NCBI RefSeq assembly: GCF_020536995.1 | Contig: NC_068357.1 | Location: 56,001,640 to 56,065,639, forward strand | From: Dreissena polymorpha | Lineage: Eukaryota; Mollusca; Bivalvia; Myida; Dreissenidae | DNA length: 64,000 nt | Direction: 5' to 3' | Shown: positions 28,138-38,371 of the stretch, piece by piece | How the letters are laid out: every line of letters begins with the position of its first letter | How positions within the stretch are numbered: the stretch's first letter is position 1 | Made by a program: the position numbers and the translations under genes | Notes under the pieces: model-generated | Database searches by the model: none | What the model saw: only the letters and a program-made list of their open reading frames with translations | What the model was told of the DNA's origin: nothing

Positions 28138-28460
28138 TAAATGACTTTTAATGACTAAGTTCATGTTCAAATTAACAGCGACAACTAATCAAACGTATTC
28201 ATCACTTCAAGAACTAGTATTGAGAAAATAGGAACAACGGCATTAAGGTACAACCAAAATTACCAAGGCGACACAAAGGATAGCTAGCTGGTCGGAAAGA
28301 AATGTTATTAAAAATTCATGAAAGCTTCGCAATAAATACATTAAATGAATATACTATAGTTCCATAAGGTTTATTTATAGCTCCGTGATGCTCTATAATA
28401 TTATTTAATTAGTGGTTTTATGGTTCTCTTCCAAATAAGTGACAGTGCATAACTAAGTAA

Positions 28461-28884
28461 CAAGAATTCCAATATATGTCGGAAAAAAACATAAAGGAAT
28501 GTATAACACCGTTACACATTTATAAAAGCATGTCCGCAATTTCTAATTGTGTGTCCTGTAATTACTGCAGTCACTGTCTAAGAAATTTAAAAAGACACTA
28601 CGATTACTCGTTATTTAAGCATTATACTGTAAATAGCATGCATAATTTTATCAAATGAAACAATTGGTTGTCATCATTTATTTTTAATTACATTGAATAA
28701 GATTAAGTAAATCAATTTCATTATATCATATGCATGAAAAACCGAAATGCTTGGACATAAATCAATATATTTTTATCATTTAAAAGAATCAAAGTTTTAT
28801 TAATTACGAGTTTAAATTACACAATTTCCATTATTTACAATAGGCGGTTGAACCGCATCGTTCGGAAGTACAGACACTATATGA
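28461..28884. other. Unique AT-rich spacer
   Basis: It begins exactly where homology to unit 1 ends and runs to the left flank of the integrase element. I see no features. Confidence 0.4.
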
Positions 28885-28909
28885 AACGGTCTCTGTGAAA
28901 AACGTGCTT
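28885..28909. repeat. Left half of a MITE split by the integrase element
   Basis: CTCTGTGAAAAACGTGCTT matches the left end of the 250 bp family (CTCTGTGAAAACGGGGCTT). Its continuation, ACTGTAAGTGCGTTAAGTAT, lies at 41091 beyond the element. GTGCTT (28904-28909) is repeated at 41085-41090. Confidence 0.6.
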
Positions 28910-29130
28910 TGTATTTGGTACAAAAACGAATATGGTACATTTGTACCATATTCGGCCGAATATGGTACAAATGTACCATACTCGGACCGAAGATGGTACA
29001 ATTTTCGACCGAATATGGTACAAACATTGTACCATATTCGGTTGGGATAAGTTTTTCTATGCTCGCCAAAACGTATTTGGTACATACCAAAAAACTCATA
29101 AAAATGAAAATGGCCTACGTATATGGTACA
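28910..29130. repeat. Left terminal palindromic subrepeats
   Basis: Eight to ten copies of GGTACA/TGTACC lie within about 220 bp, mostly inside CCGAATATGGTACA or its reverse complement TGTACCATATTCGG. They form nested palindromes such as the perfect stretch centred on CATATTCGGCCGAATATG. The same motif fills the right end. Such subterminal repeats are the usual form of transposase-binding sites, which is an inference here. Confidence 0.8.
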
Positions 29131-29232
29131 TAAATTATGTATTTCTTAATAAATGAAATAGTCTGCCGATGTGTAAACTTTTTTTCAAACTCAAATACAT
29201 TGTATTAACCTAATATTGGAAGTGACAAAAGT

Positions 29233-29315
<83 letters not shown>
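29233..29315. repeat. (ATC)n then (GTC)n trinucleotide repeat
   Basis: About 54 bp of ATC units switch abruptly to about 29 bp of GTC units. The right end of the element has a much longer GAT-rich tract in mirror orientation (40216-40890), so both sit at equivalent inner-terminal positions. Confidence 0.95.
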
Positions 29316-29385
29316 AACTAGCAGTAACAGAAACAGCTAACCTAACCACACTTTACATGGATTTTGCTGGTTGTGTAACTGTTTC

Positions 29386-29456
29386 GCCGGCTAGCTCAGT
29401 CGGTTGCGCGTCAGATTGGCACGCAGGCGGCCTGGGTTCGATTCCCGGGCGGGCCA
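29386..29456 (+). repeat. tRNA-derived sequence (SINE head or tRNA pseudogene)
   Basis: It has a perfect A-box-like TAGCTCAGTCGG and a B-box-like GGGTTCGATTCCC, with a good T-arm (CTGGG/CCCGG) and a partial anticodon stem (GCGTC/CACGC). The acceptor stem pairs poorly and position 33 is not U, so a working tRNA is unlikely. Its place inside the transposon suggests a SINE or a captured Pol III promoter. Confidence 0.55.
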
Positions 29457-29723
29457 GATACTTTCGTGGAGATCATTAATAGCAATTTTTAAAACTTTTT
29501 TTTTCGAAAGTGTATTTTCACCAAAATCCGATTTAAGAGATTTTGAGCTCTTTTAAATGAATATATCTCTCCAAAAATAAGGATGTTTGACTGGCTGCTT
29601 TAGACAGGTGTGACTGTATTCCTAAACATTACTTTGTAAAGTTGATTTGTCGTTCCGACGTCATATTGCTGAGAAGCCGACAAAGCTTTGAAGTTTCCGA
29701 TTTTTTTCTTTGATAACGTGCCG

Positions 29724-29870
29724 CTTTAAAAAGGCGGGAATTTTGCACACGAGTCTTACTCAGAAGTCAGTAACCATATTTGACTTGGCGGTCGGCAAGA
29801 AAAGTTGTGATTTTCGACTAGAAAGAATTGAAATCCAAACTTTCTTCAAACTTCAAAAGAATTCTTGACA
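29724..29870 (+). promoter_or_regulatory. Candidate promoter and 5' leader exon of the integrase gene
   Basis: A TATA-like CTTTAAAAAGG at 29723-29733 is followed by a leader that ends at a strong splice donor (GACA, then GTAAGTACTG from 29871). Matching acceptors, TTATATTATTTCAG, lie directly before the ATG of each integrase copy (30538 and 37163). The leader was not copied in the later duplication. The model rests on splice consensus only. Confidence 0.4.
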
Positions 29871-30537
29871 GTAAGTACTGTACATAATTTTAATTTTCAG
29901 TTGTCTTAATATGCATTGATGTTTTAACATGCATTGATTTTTATGTTTTATGCCCCCCCCCCCCCCCCTCAGAGTGCATTTGCAGTTGTCCGTCCGTCTA
30001 TCCAATTGTCCGTGGCATTCCTTCCGGGTGCGTAACTCCTAAACTGCTAAAATATTTAAGCTACAGTCATTTTTTCGAAAGTGTATTTTCCACCAAAATC
30101 AGATCGAGCTCCTGTAATCTGTAGATTTGAACATTTTAAATTTTATGGAGTTTATAGGTCTTTGACCTTCGAACCCTGCCTAGTCGTGACTTCTGGTGAG
30201 CGACCTACGCCCCCAGGGCCCCTTCTTTATATCCCTTCCATCCACGTAGCATTGGTTTCTACAGACCGTTTGTCCGTTGACCGCCATAAGTTTGCCCGCT
30301 ATTTTTCCCCTGAATTTGAATTCGGTTGGATTTCAATGAAACTTTACATGAAGTACTTGCTACTTTCATTGCGCATATTGCCCGGAAGTTCGGATTGTAA
30401 ATTTTAGCGGAGCTATCAGACGAGTGATTTTAGCTCAGCTCATGTCGTGAGACATTCGTTTTCGACACGCGGTGTTCAATACAAGCTCTATTAACTAATG
30501 AAGTATAAATGTATAATAACTTATTATATTATTTCAG
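29871..30537 (+). other. Presumed intron with dispersed repeat and poly-C tract
   Basis: Holds a C homopolymer of about 17 bases near 29950 and a mollusc-type repeat (TGTCCGTCCGTCTATCC, then GTAACTCCTAAACTGCTAAA). It also has a second copy of a roughly 32 bp sequence seen at 29495-29530 (TCGAAAGTGTATTTTC then ACCAAAATC). From 30313 on it is the start of the duplicated block. The open frame at 30081-30407 is repeat-derived. Confidence 0.45.
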
Positions 30538-31268
30538 ATGAAGGAAGCAATTAGGAGAAAAAGGAAGCAATTAGGGTGCTTGCCCAGGTCGAAGTACGAC
30601 ATTATTGTCAGATGTTTAAACGGATCGTTCGATGTCCCTGTGAAGAAACGGACACCTGAAGAGAATAATTGTTTGGCCATGATTAGAAAACGTAAGGACT
30701 TCGAGCTTGGTGACCGGGGTTCTTTATTGTGTGGCGGAAAGCAAGTCCTTGTGAAAGAAGATCTTCCTAGATTTGTTGAGAAGATGTTCATGGAAAACAA
30801 AGGATGTGGAGCAAGGGTTATTTACAACAAACTGAAAGTAAATTACACGGGGTTCTCGGAACAAGCTATCCTTGAAATACTGTACAATAGCAAGTATTAC
30901 CATGAGAAGTATCCGAGATTTACAAACAAGCCAAAGCCAAAGACAATTACAGAAGAGGAACCAGGCAAACGATGGCAGATTGACATAATTAACATGAAAA
31001 ATCAAAGTGTTAGCTACATGGGTCCACATATGTTATGATTCTACAAGATCGTGGACGATTATTCTAGGTACGTTATGCCAAAACGATGAAAATGAAGAGT
31101 TCGCGTGAAGTTGCAAAGGCATTAGAGGACGTGTTGATGGTTAACCTTGCCCCTGACATCATCCAATGTGACAACGGACTGGAATTTAAAGGCCCTAGTA
31201 TGAAATTTTGTTGAACAAGTACAACATCAAAATGATCAATAGTAGGCCGTATCATCCTCAATCACAGT
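30538..31268 (+). pseudogene. Incomplete integrase copy
   Basis: Partial duplicate of the integrase gene at 37163, covering the N-terminal domain and the start of the catalytic core. It is broken and lacks the last part of the catalytic core and the C-terminal domain. The first 166 codons are open. It is the copy closest to the putative promoter and leader, so transcripts of the element would meet it first. Confidence 0.85.
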
Positions 31269-31721
31269 AGCCTCTGCAGTACGAAGGGTTATATATCAAA
31301 TGGCTTTAAATTACATAATAGAAAATCATATTTATAGGCAAATAAATCTGTTAAATCGCGTGTATTGGAATGACTTAATAATGAACGGTTTTCTTATCTC
31401 ATATTTTATATAGTGAATGCAGTACTAGTTTCAAAGAAAGTCAGCAATAAAACGCGGTAAGCCATGGCATATACAGTGTGCACAATGCCGTATGTCAATC
31501 TAGTTCAGACTGAATTCCGACATTACATGTGCGAAAAGGTAAAATAATGATTACTGATTGTACTCAGCATGCTTATGAAACAGTATTAAACAGGTTTATT
31601 TCTAGAGTTGTTTTGTAGTAACTGCGTTGTTTTGTAGAAAATGCATCGGGGGGGGGGGGGGGCATTATCATTATTATCGTTGATATGTTGTAATAAAATA
31701 ATCCGTATAATGGGCGATGAA

Positions 31722-32197
31722 TGTGCATGTTTGAGTTATGTAACCTCTATGTGCATGTTTGAGTTGTGTAACCTCTATGTGCATGTTTGAGTTGTGTAAC
31801 CTCTATGTGCATGTTTGAGTTGTGTAACCTCTATATGCATGTTTGAGTTGTGTAACCTCTTTGTGCGTGTTTGAGTTGTGTAAACTCTAGGTGCATGTTT
31901 GAGTTGTGTAACCTCTATGTGCATGTTTGAGTTGTGTAACCTCTATGTGCATGTTTGAGTTGTGTAACCTCTATGTGCATGTTTGAGTTGTGTAACCTCT
32001 ATGTGCATGTTTGAGTTGTGTAACCTCTATGTGCATGTTTGAGTTGTGTAACCTCTATGTGCATGTTTGAGTTGTGTAACCTCTAAGTGCATGTTTGAGT
32101 TGTGTAACCTCTTTGTGCATGTTTGAGTTGTGTAACCTCTAGGTACATGTTTGAGTTGTGTAACCTCTATGTGCATGTTTGAGTTGTGTAACCTCTT
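31722..32197. repeat. 28 bp minisatellite, 17 copies (copy 1)
   Basis: Monomer TGTGCATGTTTGAGTTGTGT plus AACCTCTA, exactly 17 units (476 bp). The variant units are in the same order as in the second copy at 41572-42047, so no unit was gained or lost after the duplication. Confidence 0.97.
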
Positions 32198-32811
32198 TCG
32201 ATACAAACAAACACGTAAATAATGTATGTTGCTTTAAAAATGTAAAGTGTATAGATTTTTAAAACGAGAGCCAATCTATCTTGTAAATATAAAAAAACAT
32301 GCATGGTTTGTAATGCATCGAACAAGAGGGACCCTTCATTTTGTTTATGTTTAAACATCCTTGTTTTTGTTTTTTTTAAATACACTTAAGCAGCTGAAAA
32401 CGGTTATTAGGCATTTTAATGCACGCGATATTTTGTTCAAAAGTCAATATTGCCATTGACAACACTCACGATAAAAAGTTATGTTAATTTCGTATTAATT
32501 CCAACAGCAATTTAAAGTGCAAATGGTAAACACGCGTACAACAAAACAAGTCCATAACACGCCTTAGTTCTTCAGTTTATCTGTCATGGACGAACGCGTT
32601 CCGTCGTCATGTAAAGATCAAATTGTTCCCAGATTCCGTAGATAGAATTTACGCTGCATGCATCCTTAATCGTATCAGACACACACTTAATCAATCAAGT
32701 GTTTTCTTAAGATGTCTTTATTTGGGGGCAAAAATGTTACTACTTAGACTTGATTATTCTTACGGCTAGTTACTGTTTATTTAATCGGATAATTTAATCT
32801 TTAAAAAAAAG

Positions 32812-33990
32812 CCCAGCCCCCTGGTGGCCATATTTTTCAAGCAACTGGAACCATTTTCGAACTTGTCCAAGATATCATTGGGACAAATGTTTCATGATGA
32901 TCGGACAATAATTATGGCTTCTTGAATGTTAACAAGGTTTTAATATAGCTATATAAGGACAAATGCCACGTCCCCTTGGCGGCCATGTTTTTCCACCAAC
33001 CGGAACCATTTTCGCAATCATCCAAGATATCATTGGGACAAATCGTCTGACCAAGTTTCATGATGATCGGACAATGAATGTGGCCTCTAGAGTGCTAATA
33101 AGGTTTTACTCAATCAATATATAGCCATATAAGGAAAAATGCTCCGCCTTCTGGTGACCGTGTTTTTAAAACAACCGTAACCATTTTCATACTCATCCAA
33201 GATATCATTGCGACAAATCTTCTGACCAAGTGTCATGAAGATCGGACAATAAATGTTGCCTCTAGAGTGTTAACAAGATTTTACTATAGCCGTACATAGC
33301 CATATAAGGAAAAATGTCCCGCCCCTTGGTGGCAATTTTTTTTCAAGCAAACGTAACCATTTTCGAACTCATCCAAGATATCATTGAGACCAATCTTCTA
33401 TCTAAATTTCATGAAGAGTGGACAATAAATGTGGCCTCTAGAGTGTTGACAGTGTTTAACTATAGCCATATAACACCATATAAGGAAAAATGCCCCGGCT
33501 CCTGGTGGCCATGCTTTTAAAGCAACCAAAACCATTTTCGAACTCATCCAAGATATCATTGGGACAAATCCTCTGACCAAGTTGCATGAAGATCGGAAAA
33601 TAAATGAGGCCTCTAGAGTGTTAACAAGGTTTAACTATAGCCATTTAAGGAAAAATGCCCCGCCCCCTGGCGGCCATGTTTTTCAACCAACCGGCATCAT
33701 TTTTAAACTCGTCCAAGATATTATTATGATGAATCTTCTGACCAGGTTTCATGAAGATCGGACAATAAATGTGGCCTCTAGAGTGTTAACAAGATTTTTA
33801 TTATGGCCATATTATCGCCATGTAACGAAAATTGTCCTTTGGAAGCCATGTTTTTCAAGCAAACGTATTCTTTTTCGAACTCATTCAAGATATTATTGAG
33901 GTCAATCTTCTGACCAAATTTCATGAAGATTGGACTATAAATTTGGCCTCTAGAGTGTTAACAAGGCAAATATTGACGCCGCATGCCGCA
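32812..33990. repeat. ~170 bp tandem repeat of mollusc type (copy 1)
   Basis: About seven diverged monomers spaced 155-176 bp apart. Each has CCCCTGGTGGCCATGTTTTT, then CCATTTTCGAACTCATCCAA, TTTCATGAAGATCGGACAAT and GTGGCCTCTAGAGTGTTAAC. It ends with a GACGGACACAAGGCGATCAC motif followed by AAAAGCTCACCATGAGCTC. I recall similar sequence as a widespread bivalve repeat. The open frames across it are translations of the repeat, not genes. Confidence 0.85.
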
Positions 33991-34662
33991 TGACGGACAC
34001 AAGGCGATCACAAAAGCTCACCATGAGCTCAAAAACAATATCAATACCATTTCTTGACCATCTCAATATTGTAACTCGTTCATATTTATATCATTGTATC
34101 TTTACATCGTGTCGTAAACACTGTGTAGTACAAAATTGCTATAGGAATATACCTTATCTGGAACTAATGTCAACGTACTAATAACTGTTAACTATATTTG
34201 CGGTCAGTCAAATTCGAATGACATTTCATAATTCGGTTGGTTGAGAGCAGTTTGATTTGGACCTGATGTAAACTATCGGAAAACACCGTGTCGATTGAGT
34301 TCCGAATAACTATACTATTGGTACACTGCGTCGATACAAATTCCGAGATGTTTCATGTTTATATTTCTCTGGAGATGCTCATCATGCTCATGATGCTGTA
34401 TTTATTTAGCACTAAAACATCATTGAAGAAAATCAGACAAAGTGCCATTTAAGTATGTACAAGTTACCATGTATATATTCTAATAGGGCAATATATTTAA
34501 GTAGCAGTGCAAACTTATCCAAACGAGAGAACTTTTAGCTGCATCCGCAGAAAAAGAGACACCTTATTATAAAAAGTGATCTTTTATAAATGACAAGGAA
34601 CCAACTGCCAAACAAAATGACAGCAAGTCTAATAGACATAGCCTACAAATAGAAAAGAAACA

Positions 34663-34686
34663 CACACACACACACACACACACACA
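34663..34686. repeat. (CA)n microsatellite (copy 1)
   Basis: A short CA run that is a couple of bases longer here than in the second copy (about 44513-44534). It is one of the few differences between the two duplicated flanks. Confidence 0.9.
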
Positions 34687-35516
34687 TTAGTACAACTGGG
34701 ACCACCGTCTTGAAATGGTCAATCGAAAGCATGTTGGTCTGTCTTACCGTTTTTAAGGAGCTCCAAACGTCACACTTTGCCCAGATAAAAACAAAACAAC
34801 AAAATATTTTAATGCAAATGAAAATTAACCTCACAGCACCACATATTAAGTTTATAGCAATAAGAGAAAACTCATTTCAATCATTTGTCAAATAAGACGT
34901 TCACCTCGATGTATCGGTTTGAATGACATGCACGAAGAAAAACCATCAGTATAAACAGGTAAAATCTTTTGCCGACACCGCTAGTTAACATGCTTGCAAC
35001 GAGTGTTGTAAATTGGACAACGATATATTGTTCAATTCGTGTTTCTGATACTTGTCTAGCAAGATATTGAGATAATCGTCCTGTCAAGGCATCAACAGCA
35101 TGCGATAACGATGGAAAACGTGTGTAGCTCCTTTCCTTTCCGCGTGGCAACGAAGGTAGATGAATCATTTTTCATTAAAAATTTCAACCTCATATATAAG
35201 TTACCCTTCGCTGCTCTAACCGTATTAATTTCTGCAACATGCTCAAATCAAAGAAAAAATTTTGCCAAAATATGTATGTTAAAGTATATTTTAGTTGATA
35301 CTAAGGACCCAAAAAATAGAAATATCAAATAACAATAATATTCATAACCTTGGCTGAACATGTATATAATGGTGCTTCCGGTTACTATAGTTTTACCCAG
35401 TTTTGCAGATGAAATCACTTAGCATTTTTAATTAATACTTGCTATAATTCAATGATTTGTATTAACAATAGGGTATGAATGATGCGTGCATGAAATATTT
35501 GAAGTTTAAAATTATA

Positions 35517-35625
35517 TGAGCCGCGTTCTGGATAAACTGGGCTATATGCAAGTGTTGAAAGTGTCGTCATCGATTAGACGGTGCAGTCTGTACAGGCTAA
35601 TCAAGGACCGCACTTTCAGCTTGTT
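35517..35625. mobile_element. MITE fragment (copy 1)
   Basis: Left half of the 250 bp element: GAGCCGCGTTCTGGATAAAC, then GGTGCAGTCTGTACAGGCTA and GGACCGCACTTTCAGC. The right half is missing. Duplicated at 45366-45474. Confidence 0.65.
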
Positions 35626-35887
35626 TCGTACGCCGTGCCTAACGCTGTTAAAAAGCGAAATTTTTATTGGCTGACGGCATTTTAAAAACATGGCTCTGAT
35701 TGGTCGGATTTCCTTAGCTTGCAGTAGCAAAAAGGTCAATTCGTTTTGAGATACAAACATTTGCACAGAGAACGACCTTGACATTAACTCTAGGCGAGAG
35801 TCGCCCGCAGAAGATTTTCTCACCTGTACATATTTCCTTATAGAGGGGAACTTCTGTGGGTGGCTCTGCTAACCCAGCTAACGTATT

Positions 35888-36045
35888 TAACCCTTTACCA
35901 CTTAGAAATGTATTTAACCTTTACCACTTAGATACATATTTAACCTTTACCACTTAGATACATATTTAAGGTAAATGTAAAATGTAGTTAACCTTTACCA
36001 CTTAGATACATATTTAACCTTTACCACTTAGATACATATTTAAGG
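35888..36045. repeat. 26 bp minisatellite (copy 1)
   Basis: About five to six units of ATTTAACCTTTACCACTTAG plus ATACAT, some separated by longer spacers. The unit is the reverse complement of the right tail of the dispersed repeat at 53195-53417 (ATCTAAGTGGTAAAGGGTTA). Duplicated at 45736-45895. Confidence 0.85.
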
Positions 36046-36426
36046 CAAATATAAAAAATGTACAAAACAAATACTGATTTGTGATCACAGTCCTCTATGG
36101 TAAAACCACTGTACAGGTGCCTTATAGTCTTAAAATTCCTCATAATAACCACTTGATCCAGCTAACCTAGAAAAAAAAGAGTATTTAATTCCTTTCTTGT
36201 TCTCAACTGAAACATGAGAAAGCAATACTAACTTCACAATGAACCATGATTATAGAAATGCTACAAATAATCTTGTTCAGGAAATCAAGTTGTTAAAAGT
36301 GATGTTGCTTTCTAATAAATGTTCAAGCAGAATAATTATTCATGTGACATATGGTTTCATTTATTTGATTAAGAAGGAAACACAATCGTTTAATTATCTG
36401 TTACTTCCTTACTAGCTGAACCTGGT

Positions 36427-36840
36427 ATGGATATCATATGGTCACCAATGACTCTCGAGCCGGACGTCTTCCACACTGCTGGGATCGCGGTCTTCTCCAA
36501 GATGCAGCGGATTTGTCACCCGCTGTTTTTCGTCGAGAGCTCGCTGGCCCGGATCTGCCAGAGGTCCCAGTCTGTAGAGGGACGGGAACAGTGGGACAGC
36601 GAGACCACCAGTGTGGAGGACATACGGGCGGACCTGGGGCTGCTTGTCCGGGGGGAAGGGCTTGAAGCAGTTCCATGAACATCGAGGGGTGGCTTTAGAG
36701 AGGGACCCCGGGACAGCGGTACTCAGTACGCTCAACGCACTGGGGAAACTGTCTCGGGGATGAAGGCGACGGCCGGTGACGACAAGTGGGGCCATAAAGG
36801 CGGAGCTGTGTGCTGCAGTCCCTTGGCCGTGCTGCGTTCA
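36427..36840. other. GC-rich island with overlapping open frames (copy 1)
   Basis: About 400 bp is far more GC-rich than its surroundings and open on both strands (plus 36427-36678, minus 36442-36795). The two duplicated copies (here and 46275-46690) differ by a 1 bp indel within the frames, so the frames are not conserved. Just after it, CTACCAGTGCAC and GTGCACTGGTA form an 11-12 bp hairpin (36870-36915). It may be an old retrotransposon tail or exon fragment. I do not recognise the product. Confidence 0.4.
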
Positions 36841-37162
36841 GACATGAATTTGTCTTGAGATTGTCTATCTACCAGTGCACATTAAGGTCTCATTGGCCAC
36901 CGTGCACTGGTATATTTGGATCTTAATTATATCTTTGAATTTGAATTCGGTTGGATTTCAATGAAACTTTACATGAAGTACTTGCTACTTTCATTGCGCA
37001 TATTGCCCGGAAGTTCGGATTGTAAATTTTAGCGGAGCTATCAGACGAGTGATTTTAGCTCAGCTCATGTCGTGAGACATTCGTTTTCGACACGCGGTGT
37101 TCAATACAAGCTCTATTAACTAATGAAGTATAAATGTATAATAACTTATTATATTATTTCAG

Positions 37163-38371
37163 ATGAAGGAAGCAATTAGGATAAAAAGGAAGCAATTAGG
37201 GTGCTTGCCCAGGTCGAAGTACGACATTATTGTCAGATGTTTAAACGGATCGTTCGATGTCCCTGTGAAGAAACGGACACCTGAAGAGAATAATTGTTTG
37301 GCCATGATTAGAAAACGTAAGGACTTCGAGCTTGGTGACCGGGGTTCTTTATTGTGTGGCGGAAAGCAAGTCCTTGTGAAAGAAGATCTTCCTAGATTTG
37401 TTGAGAAGATGTTCATGGAAAACAAAGGATGTGGAGCAAGGGTTATTTACAACAAACTGAAAGTAAATTACACGGGGTTCTCGGAACAAGCTATCCTTGA
37501 AATACTGTACAATAGCAAGTATTACCATGAGAAGTATCCGAGATTTACAAACAAGCCAAAGCCAAAGACAATTACAGAAGAGGAACCAGGCAAAAGATGG
37601 CAGATTGACATAATTAACATGAACAATCAAAGTGTTAGCTACAAGGGGTCCACATACAGTTATATTCTACAAGTCGTGGACGTTTATTCTAGGTACGTTA
37701 TGCCAAAACCCCTGAAAACGAAGAGTTCGCGTGAAGTTGCAAAGGCATTAGAGGACGTGTTGATGGTTAACCTTGCCCCTGACATCATCCAATGTGACAA
37801 CGGACTGGAATTTAAAGGCCCTAGTATGAAACTTTTGTTGAACAAGTACAACATCAAAATGATCAATAGTAGGCCGTATCATCCTCAATCACAGGGCAAG
37901 TGTGAAAGGTCAAACAGTGTTATAAAGGCCAAGATTCTATTTGCAACAAAAAGTAAACGTGGATTTAACTGGGTCGAAGGGCTTCAAGATTTAGCCTATG
38001 CCATAAACACAAGTTTCAAACGAGTTCTTGGGGGTCTCACGCCCTTTGAAGCCTACTACGGAAGAAGTCATGTTTTTACCAAAGAACGTCATAGTTCTCG
38101 TGAAATAAAGAAAACCATACGGCGAGCAAATAAAAAGGCTTACAGGTCGCTGTTGAAAAACGCAACTTCCCCAAGCAAGTACAAAGTAGGAGAGACAGTA
38201 TTAATTCGCTATCCCTTTCGAAAATCCAGGGTGCCAACCAAAAGATATGTTATCGAAGGCAAGGTAGAAAAAGTAAAACGAAATGGTGTTTATATCGTGT
38301 CATTTCAAGTACCGAACAAACCCGAACTTGGATTCGTAAGGCAAATCGGTTGGGGTCGAAAACATGACTAG
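37163..38371 (+). CDS. DD35E retroviral-type integrase (transposase)
   Basis: 402 residues, open throughout, with the ATG placed exactly at a splice acceptor (TTATATTATTTCAG). Residues about 145-260 form an rve-type catalytic core: Asp149 in WQIDI, Asp212 in CDNGLEF and Glu248 in GKCERSN, with 35 residues between the last two. IINSRPYHPQSQGK-like sequence before the Glu is typical of integrases. Residues about 78-125 occupy the place of the usual HHCC zinc-binding domain. Residues 340-380 (KYKVGETVLIRYPF onward) look like the C-terminal DNA-binding domain of Ginger/KRBA2-type integrases. It would cut and join the element's ends. It shares an 8 bp overlap with the OTU gene. The family name is inference; the integrase call is firm. 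Confidence 0.9.
   Translation: MKEAIRIKRKQLGCLPRSKYDIIVRCLNGSFDVPVKKRTPEENNCLAMIRKRKDFELGDRGSLLCGGKQVLVKEDLPRFVEKMFMENKGCGARVIYNKLKVNYTGFSEQAILEILYNSKYYHEKYPRFTNKPKPKTITEEEPGKRWQIDIINMNNQSVSYKGSTYSYILQVVDVYSRYVMPKPLKTKSSREVAKALEDVLMVNLAPDIIQCDNGLEFKGPSMKLLLNKYNIKMINSRPYHPQSQGKCERSNSVIKAKILFATKSKRGFNWVEGLQDLAYAINTSFKRVLGGLTPFEAYYGRSHVFTKERHSSREIKKTIRRANKKAYRSLLKNATSPSKYKVGETVLIRYPFRKSRVPTKRYVIEGKVEKVKRNGVYIVSFQVPNKPELGFVRQIGWGRKHD

Larger units (their letters stand above)
18497..28460. repeat. Segmental duplication unit 2
   Basis: Second copy of the tandem duplication. 18497-21146 matches 797-3446, 25609-26930 matches 3447-4869, and 28138-28460 matches 18170-18496. It lacks the large satellite and the TIR transposon. 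It carries an extra 4.46 kb block in the middle and 1.1 kb between the satellite site and 28138. No host gene recognised. Confidence 0.9.
30313..36936 (+). repeat. Tandem duplication, first (shorter) unit
   Basis: 30313-31268 matches 36937-37892 and 31269-36936 matches 41119-46785, almost base for base. Relative to the second unit it lacks about 3.2 kb, the part holding the end of the integrase gene, the OTU gene and the right terminus. The unit junction at 36936/36937 joins TTAATTATATCTTT to GAATTTGAATTCGGTTGG, while the second unit continues into unrelated DNA at 46786. Near-identity over 5.7 kb means a very recent event or an artefact of assembling two haplotypes. Confidence 0.9.
31269..36936. 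repeat. Duplicated right flank of the element (copy 1)
   Basis: 5.67 kb of flank sequence, nearly identical to 41119-46785. It contains a 28 bp minisatellite, about seven copies of a ~170 bp mollusc repeat, a CA microsatellite, a MITE fragment, a 26 bp minisatellite and a GC-rich island. These are listed separately. Between them (31270-31720, 32200-32810, 33990-34660, 34690-35515, 36050-36425) I see no gene. Confidence 0.85.

Noticed and set aside
28909-29156. Overlapping frames and CArG-box-like CCATATTCGG motifs in the left terminus
   Set aside because: Frames follow the palindromes. The CArG match is off by one base and the motif is better explained as a transposon terminal repeat.
33314-33899. 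Open frames over the ~170 bp repeat (HEDRTINVASRVLT units)
   Set aside because: Repeat-derived, with the period not kept in frame across all units.
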